Source: Rosa chinensis (lineage: Eukaryota; Streptophyta; Magnoliopsida; Rosales; Rosaceae). From it: DNA of 64,000 nucleotides. The stretch lies in contig NC_037093.1 of NCBI RefSeq assembly GCF_002994745.2, positions 47,906,384 to 47,970,383 of the forward strand, written 5' to 3'. The position numbers and the translations under genes are program-made. Below the pieces are notes generated by a model, which was given only the letters and a program-made list of their open reading frames with translations, had not been told where the DNA came from and did not search any database. Each line of letters begins with the position of its first letter. The first letter of the stretch is position 1. This document shows positions 34,154 to 46,263 of this stretch, piece by piece.

Positions 34154-35818
34154 GAATCATAGTAGAAATGAAATTGGCATTGAGCTTTAAAATTTTTCTA
34201 TTCTTTGTGTGAATAGTTGTTTGTTTTTCTTTTCTCTTACACATGTTTTCAAAAAAAGGTTCCATGATGTTCTGAATAAAGAGATTCTTGAGTTTAGACT
34301 GATTAACGTACTAACCTTCTTTAGGTGTAAAAACACATGCAGCCAAGGGCTTAGAAATCTTAATATAAGTACGTTTTGGACCTTGGGGAAGAGTTCAAAA
34401 GACTTGAAATCAACAATGATGCAATTAATCTTATCAAACTAATCAAGAGTCATGATTGAGATCTGATTTAACAAGGTCTAATACTTGATAACATCAAAAT
34501 AACAACAGCATAACTGGAGCAACTAAAGTAAACAGAAATTCCAGAATTGTCGATTAATCTTATCAAACTAATCGAGAGTTATTTTGTTGACAGAACTATA
34601 TCGATAGTGAGGTCAAAAGAGGGGTGGACGAATCAATTGGATAATTCTGTCGGGTACCTTTTGGGTTGGGTTTTTGATTGGGTTGTGTGTCTGGCTGACC
34701 AAAAATTGAGTCTTTTTCTCATGTAAATTGAGAGGCTTGAAGGGAATTTGAAAGAATCGAACAGCTATATGTTGTTTCGTGGCTTCTGAATTTGGTCTAT
34801 TTTTAGAGTCAAGTTAGTGAAACTTGCTTATTGTTGGAGTATGGATTTCTGTGGTTTGGTAATGGTATGTGTTTGACTAGCGAAAGAGTAGCATTTCTAC
34901 TGATATTGAAAGGCTTGAAGAGAATTAAAGAAGTTACCGGCTATTTGTGGTACAAACTTTGTATCCATAGATGGGGAGATACCCTTATTTAATTCTTAGC
35001 GTGTTAGCAATTCAACAACTAAACATGAGTTTTTTGAATAGAACTAGAGCATAAATCATAACATTCAAGCTGAACATTCTCCTTTGTGTGATATTACTTG
35101 CCTTCAGGTAATTTACTGTCAAAGTTTTGGTGGATGTTTATATATTGTCATCATTTATCTCTTATTTACACTAAATGCATAACCTTTTAACTTCCTGTTT
35201 TTTCTGATTAGAGAAAAAAATACAAGGAATCAAAGAACCCATAGCATTCATTGGACTCTTTGCAGTTGAGAGAAGTAATGAATAACACAATGGTCAAATC
35301 CAAAGCATCCTTTATGCATGTGTATATGCACAGAAGAGTATATGCTTGATTACTTGGTGAGCATTGAAGCCAAGAGAAGTAAAGAAAAGAGCAGAAAAGA
35401 AAAAGTTAGGGAGGGAGACTGAAAGAAACCCTTCTCTACCTGATTCTTTGGTTCCGAGAGGTAAAGAATTAGCAAAGCAAAGTAGATTAGTCACTTAAAA
35501 AGAAAAATTGTTGTAGTTAGCTTTATTAGAGACTTGACAATGACATTCCACAAAATGTTCTCATTTATTGGATTAATTTCTTTACGTTGACGATCAATCA
35601 GAATGTTATCTGAGGTAAGTAATCAGAAAAACAAGTGGTTGACGATGTGAATTGTGCAATATGTGTATTTGATCAAAATTACCTGAAACTCAATTGACAT
35701 ATAGCACTTATTTTTTGCAGTTTCTCAAGTTTGAGAGCTCCAAGTCATGTATGCCCGTAAAATCTTGGACGAGTTCTCCTATTATCATGTTCAACAAGGA
35801 ATATAGTGATGAGATTAA
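34154..35818. other. Intergenic; no supported gene
   Basis: AT-rich, without a frame longer than about 77 codons and no recognised repeat. It ends where the first MITE begins. Confidence 0.5.
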
Positions 35819-36274
35819 GAGCAACTCCAATAGTTTCCCCATATTTTGATTTTACTCTATTTTAGGGAAGAATGAGCCTCTTTTACTTCAATAGATTCCC
35901 TATAACCATCCCTATTTTAGAGATAATGAAGAGAGAGAAAACCAAATTCCTTAAATTTACAGCAATCTCTAAAATTTAAGAGCAACTCCAACAGCTTCCC
36001 TATAATTTCTGTATAATAGGGAAGCAAAAGTTAAAGCTTTAGCATCTTTTTCTTCTCCAACTCCAATAGATTCCCTATTTTACAGCAATCTCTAAAATCT
36101 CCATATTCCTCCTTACAATTTTAGAGATTGCTGTAAATATAGGAAATTTGATTTTTTCTTTCCTCACTTTCCCTAAAGTAGAGAAAGTTATAGGGAATCT
36201 GTTGGAGCAAAAAAGACTCGTTTTTCCCTAAAGTAGAGAAAAATCAAAATATGGGGAAGCTGTTGGAGTTGCTC
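35819..36274. mobile_element. MITE A, long palindromic, TAA-flanked
   Basis: The left end is GAGCAACTCCAATAGTTTCC and the right end is its near-perfect inverse complement; TAA is present outside both ends (35816-35818 and 36275-36277). The 3-bp TAA target fits PIF/Harbinger-type MITEs. Much of the arm sequence is self-complementary. It overlaps MITE B. Confidence 0.7.
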
Positions 36275-36412
36275 TAAGGAAGAATTATGGAGATTATAGA
36301 GATTGCTGCAAAATAGGGAATCTGTTGGAGTTGGAGAAGAAAAAATAGCTAAAGCTTTGACTTTTGCTTCCCTATAAATACAAAAATTATAGGAAAGCTG
36401 TTGGAGTTGCTC
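35980..36412. mobile_element. MITE B, interleaved with MITE A
   Basis: The ends GAGCAACTCCAACAGC and GCTGTTGGAGTTGCTC are inverse complements, with TAA at 35977-35979 and 36413-36415. Its left arm lies inside A but its right arm lies outside, so A and B are interlaced, not nested. Confidence 0.65.
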
Positions 36413-36660
36413 TAAGAGCACAAAATTTATTGGCTCCAATAGCACAAAATTTTGTGCTAACATAGAATTTGATGAAATTATACATCTAGAGAAGCCAATA
36501 AATTTATTGGAGCCTTTTTTGTTCCAAAAATTTTGTGAAATTATTCCATCTAGCACAAAATTTTGTGATGTTATTGTGATATATATATATATATATAGCA
36601 CAAAATTTATTGGCTCCAATAGCACAAAATTTTGTGATGTTATTGTGATATATATAGCAG
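36413..36660. repeat. AT-rich palindromic cluster (AGCACAAAATTT family)
   Basis: Several copies of AGCACAAAATTTATTGGCTCC and AGCACAAAATTTTGTG in both orientations, with a TA run near 36580. It looks like the remains of small MITEs. The same block recurs at about 37775-38030. Confidence 0.7.
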
Positions 36661-36679
36661 AATATGTATATTTCTCCAT

Positions 36680-37575
36680 TGGCCCTCAGTTTGCAATTAA
36701 TGGACCACCCAGCTGCCAAAGGCGTGAGTAGTTTGAGCAGTCTAAAAATGACACATGAGGCGAATCCCATAAACTTGTTACTAAACCAACCTGGATGCAG
36801 ATCTACAGTTTCCTGTTAACTTTCCTTATGTTACCAAACATCGAAGATTTGGAATGGAAAGTTGTTGGGAAATTTCATTTCCCTTCCCATGGGAAAAACA
36901 AAGGAATTACTTTCCTTTTTGTGAACCAAACGAGGCCTTAAGGTGTCGTGTTAGCAATGGAAGTCCTATACTCTTACAGCTTTCATTCTCCCCCATTTTA
37001 AAACAGTTAACAAAATATCTTCCTTGCACCGAATTGCATTGTCCCATTTGTTTGGCCAATGTATCTAATAAAATGCAGTTGCCAACGGTTACATATATTT
37101 GAGATGGAAGCTCTGGTAATGTCCGAAGTTTGCCGCACCAATCCAACTCAAGTGCTTTGAGTCTAGAGAGTTGGCAGATTCTCTTGGGTAGTCTAATGAA
37201 TTGATTTCTGCTAATATCTAATTCTCTTAATGAAGACAAGCATCCAAAATCACTGGGCAATTCAGAAAGATTGCAGTCACTTAGATCCAGTTCGGTTAAT
37301 GAATGCAAACCAGACAAACAAGGCAACGACAATCCTGCCGGAATGTGACTTCTTTTTCGCAATAACTGAACGGGGCTGAACATCATATTCCATGAATTAG
37401 ATGACACTGCTTTACATCCAGCAAGAGAGAATACTTTGAGGTTTTTAATAGAGCAGGGCAGTTCTCTTATGCCACTTCTACTCACATCAAGCTTCTCCAA
37501 AGAGGCAACATGACCCAACTCATCTGGCAATTAGTCAAGCTTTGAGCAACTAGAAAGATTGGGATCTTTGAGAGA
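36680..37575 (-). pseudogene. TNL fragment copy 1: last LRRs and post-LRR region
   Basis: The minus-strand frame 37530-36907 has TNL-type leucine-rich repeats (LDVSRSGIRELPCSIKNL, LTELDLSDCNLSELPSDFG, LRELDISRNQFIRLPKRI, KALELDWCGKLRTLPELP) followed by TVGNC and NCFKM. The C-terminal post-LRR block is at 36770-36684 (KFMGFASCVIF, SINCKLRANGE) in another frame. It is very close to 60814-61437 of the larger pseudogene. A TAG before MPDELGH is shared with that copy, so both derive from an already mutated gene. The right side ends abruptly at MITE sequence at about 37576. No TIR or NB-ARC here. Confidence 0.85.
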
Positions 37576-38019
37576 GGCTCTTTTTTCCCTAAAGTAGAGA
37601 AAAATCAAAATATGGGGAAGCTGTTGGAGTTGCTCTAAGGAAGAATTATGGAGATTTTAGAGATTGCTGCAAAATAGGGAATCTGTTGGAGTTGGAGAAG
37701 AAAAAATAGCTAAAGCTTTGACTTTTGCTTCCTTATAAATACAAAAATTATAGGGAAGCTGTTGGAGTTGCTCTAAGAGCACAAAATTTATTGGCTCCAA
37801 TAGCACAAAATTTTGTGCTAACATAGAATTTGGTGAAATTATACATCTAGAGAAGCCAATAAATTTATTGGAGCCTTTTTTATTCCAAAAATTTTGTGAA
37901 ATTATTCCATCTAGCACAAAATTTTGTGATGTTATTGTGATATATATATATATATAGCACAAAATTTATTGGCTCCAATAGCCCAAAATTTTGTGATGTT
38001 ATTGTGATATATATAGCGC
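37576..38019. repeat. Duplicate of the MITE block 36220-36660
   Basis: From TTTTTCCCTAAAGTAGAG (37582, matching 36221) to the TA run near 37945-38016 the sequence follows the left block at a constant offset of about 1,361 bp, with few differences. The two copies bracket TNL copy 1 in direct orientation. Confidence 0.85.
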
Positions 38020-38700
38020 AAAATTTTGTGCTAACATAGAATTTGGGTCTTTCTCCTCTCATTTGCTCTATTAAATTTATGCTCAGCAAAATTTATTGGC
38101 TCCGGAAATCTCGATAATTCCAACAAATGAAAATACTTACTAAAATTTTAATTCCAACTTACTAAAATTTGGTCACAGCAAGGAGATATATATATATACA
38201 CACACACACACACTTGAATGATTTTGTAAAGCTCTGTGGATGGATCTGTTTGTAACAAAAAAAGTGATTGGGCGATTAACATATGGAGCAAGAATTTTAT
38301 TGGCTTTTCTTTATAGATGTTCTCAATCTATGTTAATTAAATATTTATTTAAATATATTAATAAAATTTTCCGACGCATAAAAGACAGAAAGATCACCCA
38401 ACTTACTAAAATTTGCCTGCAGCAAAGCCAATATTTATTATCCAATATTGGCACAAAGAGCTTTACAAAATTCATCTTGCAATGCATAAAAATTCATTAC
38501 AAAAAATTTTAGGCAGAATTCATCGATCGAATTAAGGGACCAGCTATTGACCAGCATTACTCTTCAGCAAGCAACACCAACACCAAATGAACATTGTATT
38601 CAATTTATAGCTTCATTAAACTATATATATCAAGTTTGATATGAAATTATCAGTTTTGTAAAAAAATTTATATAACAGTCTTATAACATCAATCACATTA
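38020..38700. other. AT-rich spacer; no supported gene
   Basis: It holds a TA then CA microsatellite at about 38188-38212. The frame 38240-38512 is AT-driven and matches nothing. Confidence 0.5.
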
Positions 38701-39271
38701 TCATCTATTAAACCAATTCCCGCGCAAGCAGCGGACAACTATTGCTCGTGAGAATACAAGCTGATAGTAGATATCTTGCAACTCAGTTGTAAGGTAGTAT
38801 CCATCACGGGGCACATACAACAACCAAATGTGATCTGACACAGGTTGACCCCACTTTTCCGCAAATAATACACACGGGTAGGGAGTGTCTTTCCCATTGG
38901 CCCTCAGTTTGCAATTAATGGCCCACCAACCCAAAGGCGTGAGTGGTTTGAGGAGTCTAAAAACGACGAAGGAGGCGAATCCCATAAACTTGTTACATAC
39001 TAAACCAACCTGGATGCAGCTCAACAGTTATCAAAAACCCCACACTTCGGTGATTGTACCACGCACTCTGGAATTTCATTTCCAGGACCAACAAAGCTAA
39101 ATTTTTCATTGTCAGAAAATGCTTTGCTCTCAAGGTAGCGTGTTAGCAATGAAAGTGCTATACTCTTACAGCTTTCATTCTCCACCATTTTAAAACATTT
39201 GACAAAATATCTTGTTTGCACCGAATTGCATTGTCCCATTTGATTGGCCAATGAATCTAATGAAATGCAGT
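38701..39271 (-). pseudogene. TNL fragment copy 2: post-LRR C-terminus
   Basis: 39251-39021 encodes QMGQCNSVQTRYFVKCFKM and the family motif FSFVGPGNEIPE, which is the post-LRR (C-JID-type) start typical of TNLs. 39024-38701 continues in another frame with KFMGFASFVVFRLLKPLTPL and KWGQPVSDHIWLLY, to a likely C-terminus. This copy keeps the GPGNEIPE motif, which copies 1 and 3 have lost. Its upstream side stops at about 39271 at a junction with satellite-transposon sequence. Confidence 0.8.
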
Positions 39272-39450
39272 TAATTCAAAGAAATGGAAAAACCGACCGT
39301 TGGATGAGATTATTACAATAAATTATGAGTGTGGTGAAAAATTTAGCCAATTTCACCATATTTTCGAATCCGATCGAATTGGTCAACCGTAGTCATAATA
39401 TGTAGAATATATATATGCGCACATATTCTATATAGAAGTATAAGAACTTC

Positions 39451-39484
<34 letters not shown>

Positions 39485-39742
39485 AACACGCACACACATA
39501 TATCTATATATGTATATATATTTATTATGCATATAGTTTATTTATTTATATATATATATAAACTATATGCATTATATAAACACACACATATGCATTACTG
39601 CATAATAAATATATATACATATATAGATATGTGTGTGTGTGTGTGTGTGTGTTTATATATATGTGTGTGTGTGTTTATATATATATATATATATAAACAC
39701 ACCAATTTTGCGGTAATGCATATATATCTTATATATATATAT
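39272..39742 (-). mobile_element. Inverted fragment of the satellite-bearing hAT-like element
   Basis: 39272-39385 is the reverse complement of the array start at 58022-58140 (CCGACCGTTGGATGAG...AATTTCACCATATTTTCG), followed by the same junction (AGTATAAGAACTTCC), CA/TA runs and GCGGTAATGCATATAT, as at 57590-57960 read backwards. So a piece of that transposon family sits in TNL copy 2 at a different place from the insertion in copy 3. Confidence 0.75.
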
Positions 39743-39744
39743 AT

Positions 39745-39988
39745 GGGTAAAGCTATAGTATGTTAACATTTCTCATACATCAACTATTTTTACCACTTTA
39801 AGGACTCAAGTTACCACTTTGAGGACTAATATTACTATTTTAAGGACTCATTTGGTAAACTAAGAAAATTTTCCACTTTAAGGACTCATGTTACCACTTT
39901 GAGGACTAATATTACTATTTTGAGGACTCATATTACCACTTTTAAGGCAATTGTATGCATGTCATACGTTAACACATTGTAGAATTTT

Positions 39989-39990
<2 letters not shown>
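39745..39990. mobile_element. Small MITE with internal subrepeats
   Basis: The ends GGGTAAAGCTATAGTATG and (complement) GGAAAATTCTACAATGTG both lead into GTTAAC and are flanked by TA runs. The 246-bp body has a repeated motif (TTACCACTTTGAGGAC, ACTATTTTAAGGACTC) about five times. A long TA run follows to 40029. Confidence 0.6.
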
Positions 39991-40034
<44 letters not shown>

Positions 40035-40108
40035 AACACACACACACACATATATTTATCTACAATATGAAACCCTAAACTCACCTTGAACTGAGCCTGC
40101 ATATATAA

Positions 40109-42737
40109 TGTAACGTCCCGTATCTCAATTACCTGTTTACTAGTCATTTGGACGGTAAACGACCTTTATTTTCACTTTTACTATCGTTTCAGTACGTTTA
40201 GTGGCCCTAAAAGTTGACTTTTTGTTCGGGTCAAAATTTGAGAAAATTTCCTTCATGAAAGTTGTAGAGGACGTTAAACCGAGCGCGTGCATATGTGGTA
40301 CGTAAAAATCGGAGTTCGTGTACGAAAGTTATGAGTGATTTAAGAAAGTTACTGTTCATGGTAAGAAAATTATATATATAAGGAAAATTACTGTGGTAGG
40401 TTTCCAAAACCGGAAACCCACCTTTCTCTCTCCTCTCCCCCGATTTTCCCCTCTTTCTTCTTCGGGAAATCCTTCTTCCCTTCGATTGGCCGCCGTCTGG
40501 CCATCACCCGGCAGAAAGCCGGCCACCACAGGGTCGCCTCCTCCCCCTGGTCACGCTGGTGCCCTTAGTTTTCGACGACTTGGCCGGAAAAGCTCGATTT
40601 CACGCTGGGAAGGTAACGGTTGCAGTTTTGGGATTTTGCCGATTTCCGGCCATTCCTGCCACCTCCAGCCACCATATTCACATCGAAGGTTCGGTTTTTG
40701 CAGGAGATTATTTTGCCTAAGGTCTTGCTTCTCAATTTGCAGTGTAGAGGTCGAATCGATCGAACCCGATTCTAGGGTTCTTGAGCTTTTCTGGAAAATT
40801 TTCACCGGCTTGATTCAACCACTTCGAGGTAAAATTGGATGATGTTATAGTTGAGAAGTTGGTTGGGCTTGTCGTGTAGATGCTAGTGCCGGAGTTGGGT
40901 GGTCATCGGAGGAAGTCGCCGTCGGCGCGTGGGCCCCACGCGCCGTCACTGTAGGTTGCGCGTGGAGGCGCGTAGGGGTGCTTTTTAATTTCAATTTTTT
41001 AGCTTATTAAATTCTATAATTGTTGTAGAGGTTAAATATGTGATTTTGGTTATTTTTGGGAGAAGTTTGACATAGATTATGAATTTCCGAAGTTTGGGAG
41101 TTTCGGTTATTGAATTGTGGGAATCCGACCTTCGGATGTCCCTTGTTCCGATATGGAATACATTAATCGATGGATGGATATTAATGGTGAAGTTTGGTAG
41201 GGATTGGTGAAGTTTGATTGGGTGTGGAAGTGGATTGGAGAAGTTGAGATTGGGTTTTGAGATTAATTATTGATTATCGTAAATAGTTATCAAATTGTTG
41301 TTTACGGATTATAATTGTGTACAGGACGTGATACCGACCTATCGCTCGACGAGGATCCTTACGCTTGGATACCACGTTAGCCGTATATTGTGAGTGGACT
41401 TTTATTTTTAAAGATTGATGCATGCATATATATGTATTTGCTTCCGAGTTGATTATTTTATTTATCCATTTACCTTCTTGAGCATACGGTTATTTTCGGA
41501 AACAGTTTTGGTTAATTGATTTACTTGGAGATTTTATGGCGTGCGGGGTCACGTCATTGGATTACGCTTATCTTCTTTTATTTATTTATTTCCGATGTGA
41601 TTTCCAGATTTGTACTATTTATATTATACTTATATTCGGCAATTTGAGATTTCTATGAGATTCGATGAAGTTAATCTTTTTACTTATTTATATCCTATCT
41701 ATTTTGAAGATGAGATTATCTTGGCGTGTGGGACACGTCTTTGGAAATTCATTTACGAGAGTTGGGGAAGTTTTATGGATTTACTTGGTTTTCGGATTTC
41801 CTTTGCCATACCTTGGGTGACTTATCATTGCTAGCATTGATTTTTCCGCCTTTGTGGCGCGGTGATGGGATCACTGTAGCCCTCCGCCTTTGTGACAGTA
41901 ATTCTGTAGCCCGGTATCCTATCGCTACACTTAGTGGCGTAAGGGTATATTACGGGAGTCATGGGAGTATTTTTAGCCTGGGAGGCTCACTCGTATGGCT
42001 ATCGCCTTCCCCTACTCACTTTACTACTTAAGCTAGCGAGGCTAGCTCGATTTTCATTTAACCAGCGGGGCTGGTCTTATTTTCCGTGAGTATCGGAGTT
42101 CCAACTTTTCCTTTTTAATCGTTTGTGACTAGCGGGGCTAGTCGGTTTTCATGAGTGGAACTCCTCTTGTTTTATTTTTATAAATCATTGCATGCATCGG
42201 GAATTTTTTTTTAAAGAAATAAATGTGGGAAAGTATAAAATCCTTTTGGTTTCATTTGTTTATTTTTGTCCACTCACGCTAACGTTTTTCATGTACTTTC
42301 CCCTGGGCCCTTCGGTTTCAAATGCCCAGTTCGCAGTGTAGCTGTTCGGCTTTAGGAGTTGAGGCTTAGCACCACCGCTGTCATCTATCCCTCGTAGGTT
42401 ACTTGCTAACCTACTATGTGTATCGTTATTCTTTTGGTTCTAGATTGCTCTGATAACCTTGAGTATTTTGTACTAATATTGTAACCTATGACTTGGTTGT
42501 AATTTGAGTTAATTGGATAATTTGGTACTCTAAATTGTGAAGTTGTGCGGTTTTGGGAGCAGGGTCGCTCCAGGAGTTTTTGGGAGGGTTGTTTAGAAGT
42601 GAAGTTGAAATTCTACAGGTTTTGGGTTACCCATTTTTAAGGGAGGTTATGCCAAAATTTTTGGTAAACCTTCTTTACAGGTGGGTCCCGCGGGGCCACT
42701 TCGGATTCCAGGGTGGAATCCGGGGCGGACCCTGTCA
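40109..42737 (+). repeat. 5' LTR of a Tekay-like gypsy element (2,629 bp)
   Basis: It starts TGTAACGTCCCG and ends CCTGTCA, two bases before a primer-binding site. Long LTRs of this size are usual for the Tekay/Del chromoviruses. The shared promoter block is at about 40200-40340, followed by TATATATAAGG at 40374 as a TATA box. Frames inside it (40393-40842, 41726-42031) are LTR sequence, not genes. Confidence 0.8.
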
Positions 42738-42739
42738 GT

Positions 42740-42751
42740 TGGTATCAGAGC
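42740..42751 (+). other. Primer-binding site, initiator methionine tRNA type
   Basis: TGGTATCAGAGC, two bases after the LTR end. Confidence 0.85.
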
Positions 42752-42954
42752 ATTAGGTTGTTAGATTCTGTAGACTTATTTCTTTCCTACTACCTTATAT
42801 GCTTAGTGGCGCCTAGTACCTCCCGAGTGATGGCCCGACCGCGGCGGATCCCCATCGTATACTCTTCGGTGCTAGTGTGTTCATTATGCATGTAAAGTAG
42901 ATAGGTTGATGTCCTAATCCTTTAGCCTGGTTTTCCTTTTCTTCTTCAGGTGCT

Positions 42955-43422
42955 ATGCCTCCTAGACGCCGAAGACGTGAGGAAACCTCTCCTGTTGATG
43001 ATGGGGGAGATGCACCGCAGAATCTTGCGGATGCGTTTGGACAGTTCTTTCAGCAGTTTGCTACCGTACTCCCCGGTTCACGCACTGACTATACTGTGGA
43101 GCGTGCTAGGAGAAACGGGGCTCAGACTTTTGCTTCCGCCACATCACCTGTAGAGGCTCAGCGGTGGCTTGATAGGATGGAGAGAGTTTTCTCCCAGATG
43201 GAGCTCCCAGAGGACAGGAAGGTTAATTTGGCGGTGCAGTTCCTGGAGGATACCGCCTGGCATTGGTGGACTGGTGTTGTCAATGACCCTACAAATGCTG
43301 GCCCGATGACGTGGGATATGTTCAAGGCCCATTTCTGTGGACGGTACTTTAGTGATGCCCACCTTAATCGGATGCAGGATCAGTTCCTGAGTTTGGAGAA
43401 GAGAGATAACCAGTCAGTCTAG
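42955..43422 (+). pseudogene. Truncated gag of the Tekay-like element
   Basis: ATG at 42955 (MPPRRRRREE) starts 200 bp after the primer-binding site. The gag core is present: PVEAQRWLDRMERVFSQM, QFLEDTAWHWWTGVV and FKAHFCGRYFSDA. The frame breaks off at 43420 inside the core (EKRDNQSV then a stop), where unrelated DNA begins. Protease, RT, integrase and the 3' LTR are all missing. Confidence 0.85.
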
Positions 43423-43750
43423 TCCAAATGGGTAGAGCCGAGCTTTTAGACTAAAACACCCAGCCCTACTACAACCCTACTATCAATTTCTTAGTTGAAG
43501 ACTAATACATACGTGTAATTTGTTTTGTTGTCTTTTTTTTTTTAAGTTTAACTTTTCTCATTGATTCTAAAAGCTTCCATATGTTCATAAACACCCCCCC
43601 CCCCCGGCACACACACACACACACATATATATAATATTTTACGGGCCGGGTTTTTGCGGGCTTTTGACCGGCCTGCCGTCTACCCACCGAGGCGGGCTTT
43701 TGCGGGCCTCCATCAGCCCACTTGATCCGCGGCCTTTTTGATGAGGCCTA
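43423..43750. mobile_element. Truncated end of the GGGCC-rich hAT-like family
   Basis: 43630-43750 is the reverse complement of the left end of the element at 57226: TTTTTGATGAGGCCTA at the tip, then ACTTGATCC and GGGCCGG motifs, then a TA/CA microsatellite at 43600-43640. The opposite end is not found, so it is a partial copy. 43423-43560 holds no recognisable feature. Confidence 0.6.
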
Positions 43751-45192
43751 GTTGTGGATAAGTATGATGGGTTTGCAATTTAAGGTATACTAGACCCAAC
43801 TTCCCAATGTAGGATTTACATCAAACAACTTCATGTCCAGTAAGAAATTAGCTCCATTTATGATTTATTTTAAATAAATCGATTGCAAATAACTCGGGGA
43901 GTACGTTAGCTATGGAAAATGAGCTTTGGTGCAGACTCTCGCATTTTGTGCTTTAATGCAGTTATGGTAGTATGTCGTGTAAATAGGATCATTGTTGATG
44001 TGCTTTTGCTTTCCATTAAAATAAGCTAGTCGAAGAATATTATTTCATTTTGGATTTTAAATATAGTACTTTAAAGGACCATTATGTTATAACATGGAAC
44101 CATTATGTGATAAAACATGATGTTAGAATTGCCCCTTTGGATTTTAATACATTGGTCAATACACCCTGAAGTTATGGACACCATTAAAATTGGGAATGCA
44201 AGACCTCAGTTGATTGCTTGCTTATAACAACTTATATATGTAAATAGCTAGAATTGCAATGGGATTAACACTGTGCAAGGGATTTTGGTTCATGAAACTG
44301 AATAATTAGACCACTGGAATAATTATTAACTTTACGGAAACACACAAGAGGCATAGGAGATTAATGACATTTTAAATGTTCCACCAAAAGTTAATAAGTA
44401 CAGGAAAAAAATCGGCTAAATTCCTAGTTGGATAGATAATTTGATTCCTAAGATCGGAAGACATCCAAAAAAATGTACAATGTACTTGGAAATTTGATTG
44501 GCCCCCTCCTTTTCTTATAAAGCAAGATGAGTAGTTTTTTGTTGATTGTAATTACTAATTCCGTACCAATTTAATTATTTTTCATAATATATAGCAATGA
44601 AATAAAAGAGACATCCAAAATTTTGGACTAATTAAATATTGTTGCTTCATCAAGTCACCACCAGTAGGCATAAACCATAATTTTACAATCAAGCTTTCCC
44701 TTTCTTTTTCACAGAAAAAAAATGCATTAACCATGTTTTTGGTCATGAATATAAGGGATTCCACTGGGTCCTGCGTTGTCAAGGGGGAGTTTCTCAATTC
44801 TTTTTGGAAGAGCCTGACTTGCAACTACTAGATGCTTCATCCTCATCATAGTATTGAAGGCATCACTTGGTATTAATGCTAGTATTGCTCTGCTTCAATA
44901 ATGTTTCCCAAAGCTCCTCTACATCTTCCTCATATACCATACGGACCCCACACTTCTTCACGTGCACAATTTCCTCATTCATTATTCATTTATCAAGCTG
45001 ACACAATTCTTGGCTACGACGGCCGTATGCTACGCCAAAAACGCCTGTTAACGGAGGGGCACTTACGTCAATTCCACGTCCATGGTAAATGAGTTTTACC
45101 TGAGCCACCTCCCTCTCACGTGCCCTTCAATGGGCTTCATCTTCTTCAACCGGATTTATCCGTTGTCTCTGCAACCTTGCTCGGAAGAGGAC
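43751..45192. other. Intergenic; no supported gene
   Basis: AT-rich. The short frames at 44582-44824 (minus) and 44901-45092 (plus) do not resemble a known protein. It ends with AGGAC at 45188-45192, the left target duplication of the next solo LTR. Confidence 0.5.
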
Positions 45193-45639
45193 TGTCACGC
45201 CCCTGATTTTACACACATGAAAATCGATATATAATCCCATAATTACATATGCGTGAACGTTCAGCCATCAATACAAAATACCTTGAAACTTTTTCCCTTT
45301 TAACCCAAGTACATATTGATGCCCTGAACCCACTATGTCAATATTGACCTGCTCCATAGAGTCATATATTACATAAGCTTACGAATTAAATTGTCAACAA
45401 CAAGATAAAACGTAAGTGCTCCTCAGAGTTTACTACAACTGAAGTCTTTATCAAAAGTAAGGTCACAGAAATAACTTCCTACCGTAAATCATCAAAGGCA
45501 CTACCTCAGCTTCAACCACGATTATCCTAACCTGCACGATTAACCCCTACACCGTTTGAATAGTTTACCGGGTTGTCATACAACAAACCCGGTAAGCTTT
45601 TGCAAGCCCGTATGAGTAACTCAAAACAGTTAACACAAC

Positions 45640-46060
45640 TCACACCAGAAATAGGGAAAACAACTCACGCTTTGATTTCTTAAAACATGAAATAAAGGAG
45701 AATAACTCACACTTTAATTTCCTTTCAAATCGAAACATAGAAAATGACTCACTCCTTGGTTCCTATCAGTAAAACATAGAAAACAACTCACACCTTGAAT
45801 TCTATCAAATGTACTATAAGCGTACCATAGAAAGCAACTCACACCTTGATTTTTATCAAATAAAACATAGAAAACAACTCACTCCTTGAATTCTATCAAT
45901 AAAACATAGAAAGCAACTCACACCTTGATTTCTATCAATAAAACATAGAAAGCAACTCACACCTTGATTTCTATCAAATCGTTAATAAGGAAAACAACTT
46001 GCACCTTGTCCCCTTAAAAACCATTAATAAGGAAGCAACTCACACCTTGTTCCCTAAAAA
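45640..46060. repeat. Subrepeats of about 42 bp within the solo LTR
   Basis: About nine imperfect copies around AAAACATAGAAAGCAACTC and CACACCTTGATTTCTATC. Periods of 41-46 bp are visible. Confidence 0.8.
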
Positions 46061-46263
46061 TACGTAATGTCATGAGTTATCAATAACCAATTCCCATTAC
46101 CCCATGAATTACCTATATGGCAGACATATTAGAGCTCTAACTGAAAACGTAACCACTCGTCCGGCCAAAGACATGATTACCTGATATTCTGCCCAAGGTC
46201 ATCGACCTTCGATCCTCGTGCCGCACTGTCCCTTGGAGCAAAACATTAAAGGAGTCACACTGG

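Noticed and set aside
36188..36770. Frames of 163 and 88 codons near the MITEs
   Set aside because: They are made of MITE palindromes (repeated ITSQNFVL-type segments) and are duplicated with the MITE block.
40393..42031. Frames of 149 and 101 codons
   Set aside because: They lie inside a long LTR and are not kept in the related LTRs.
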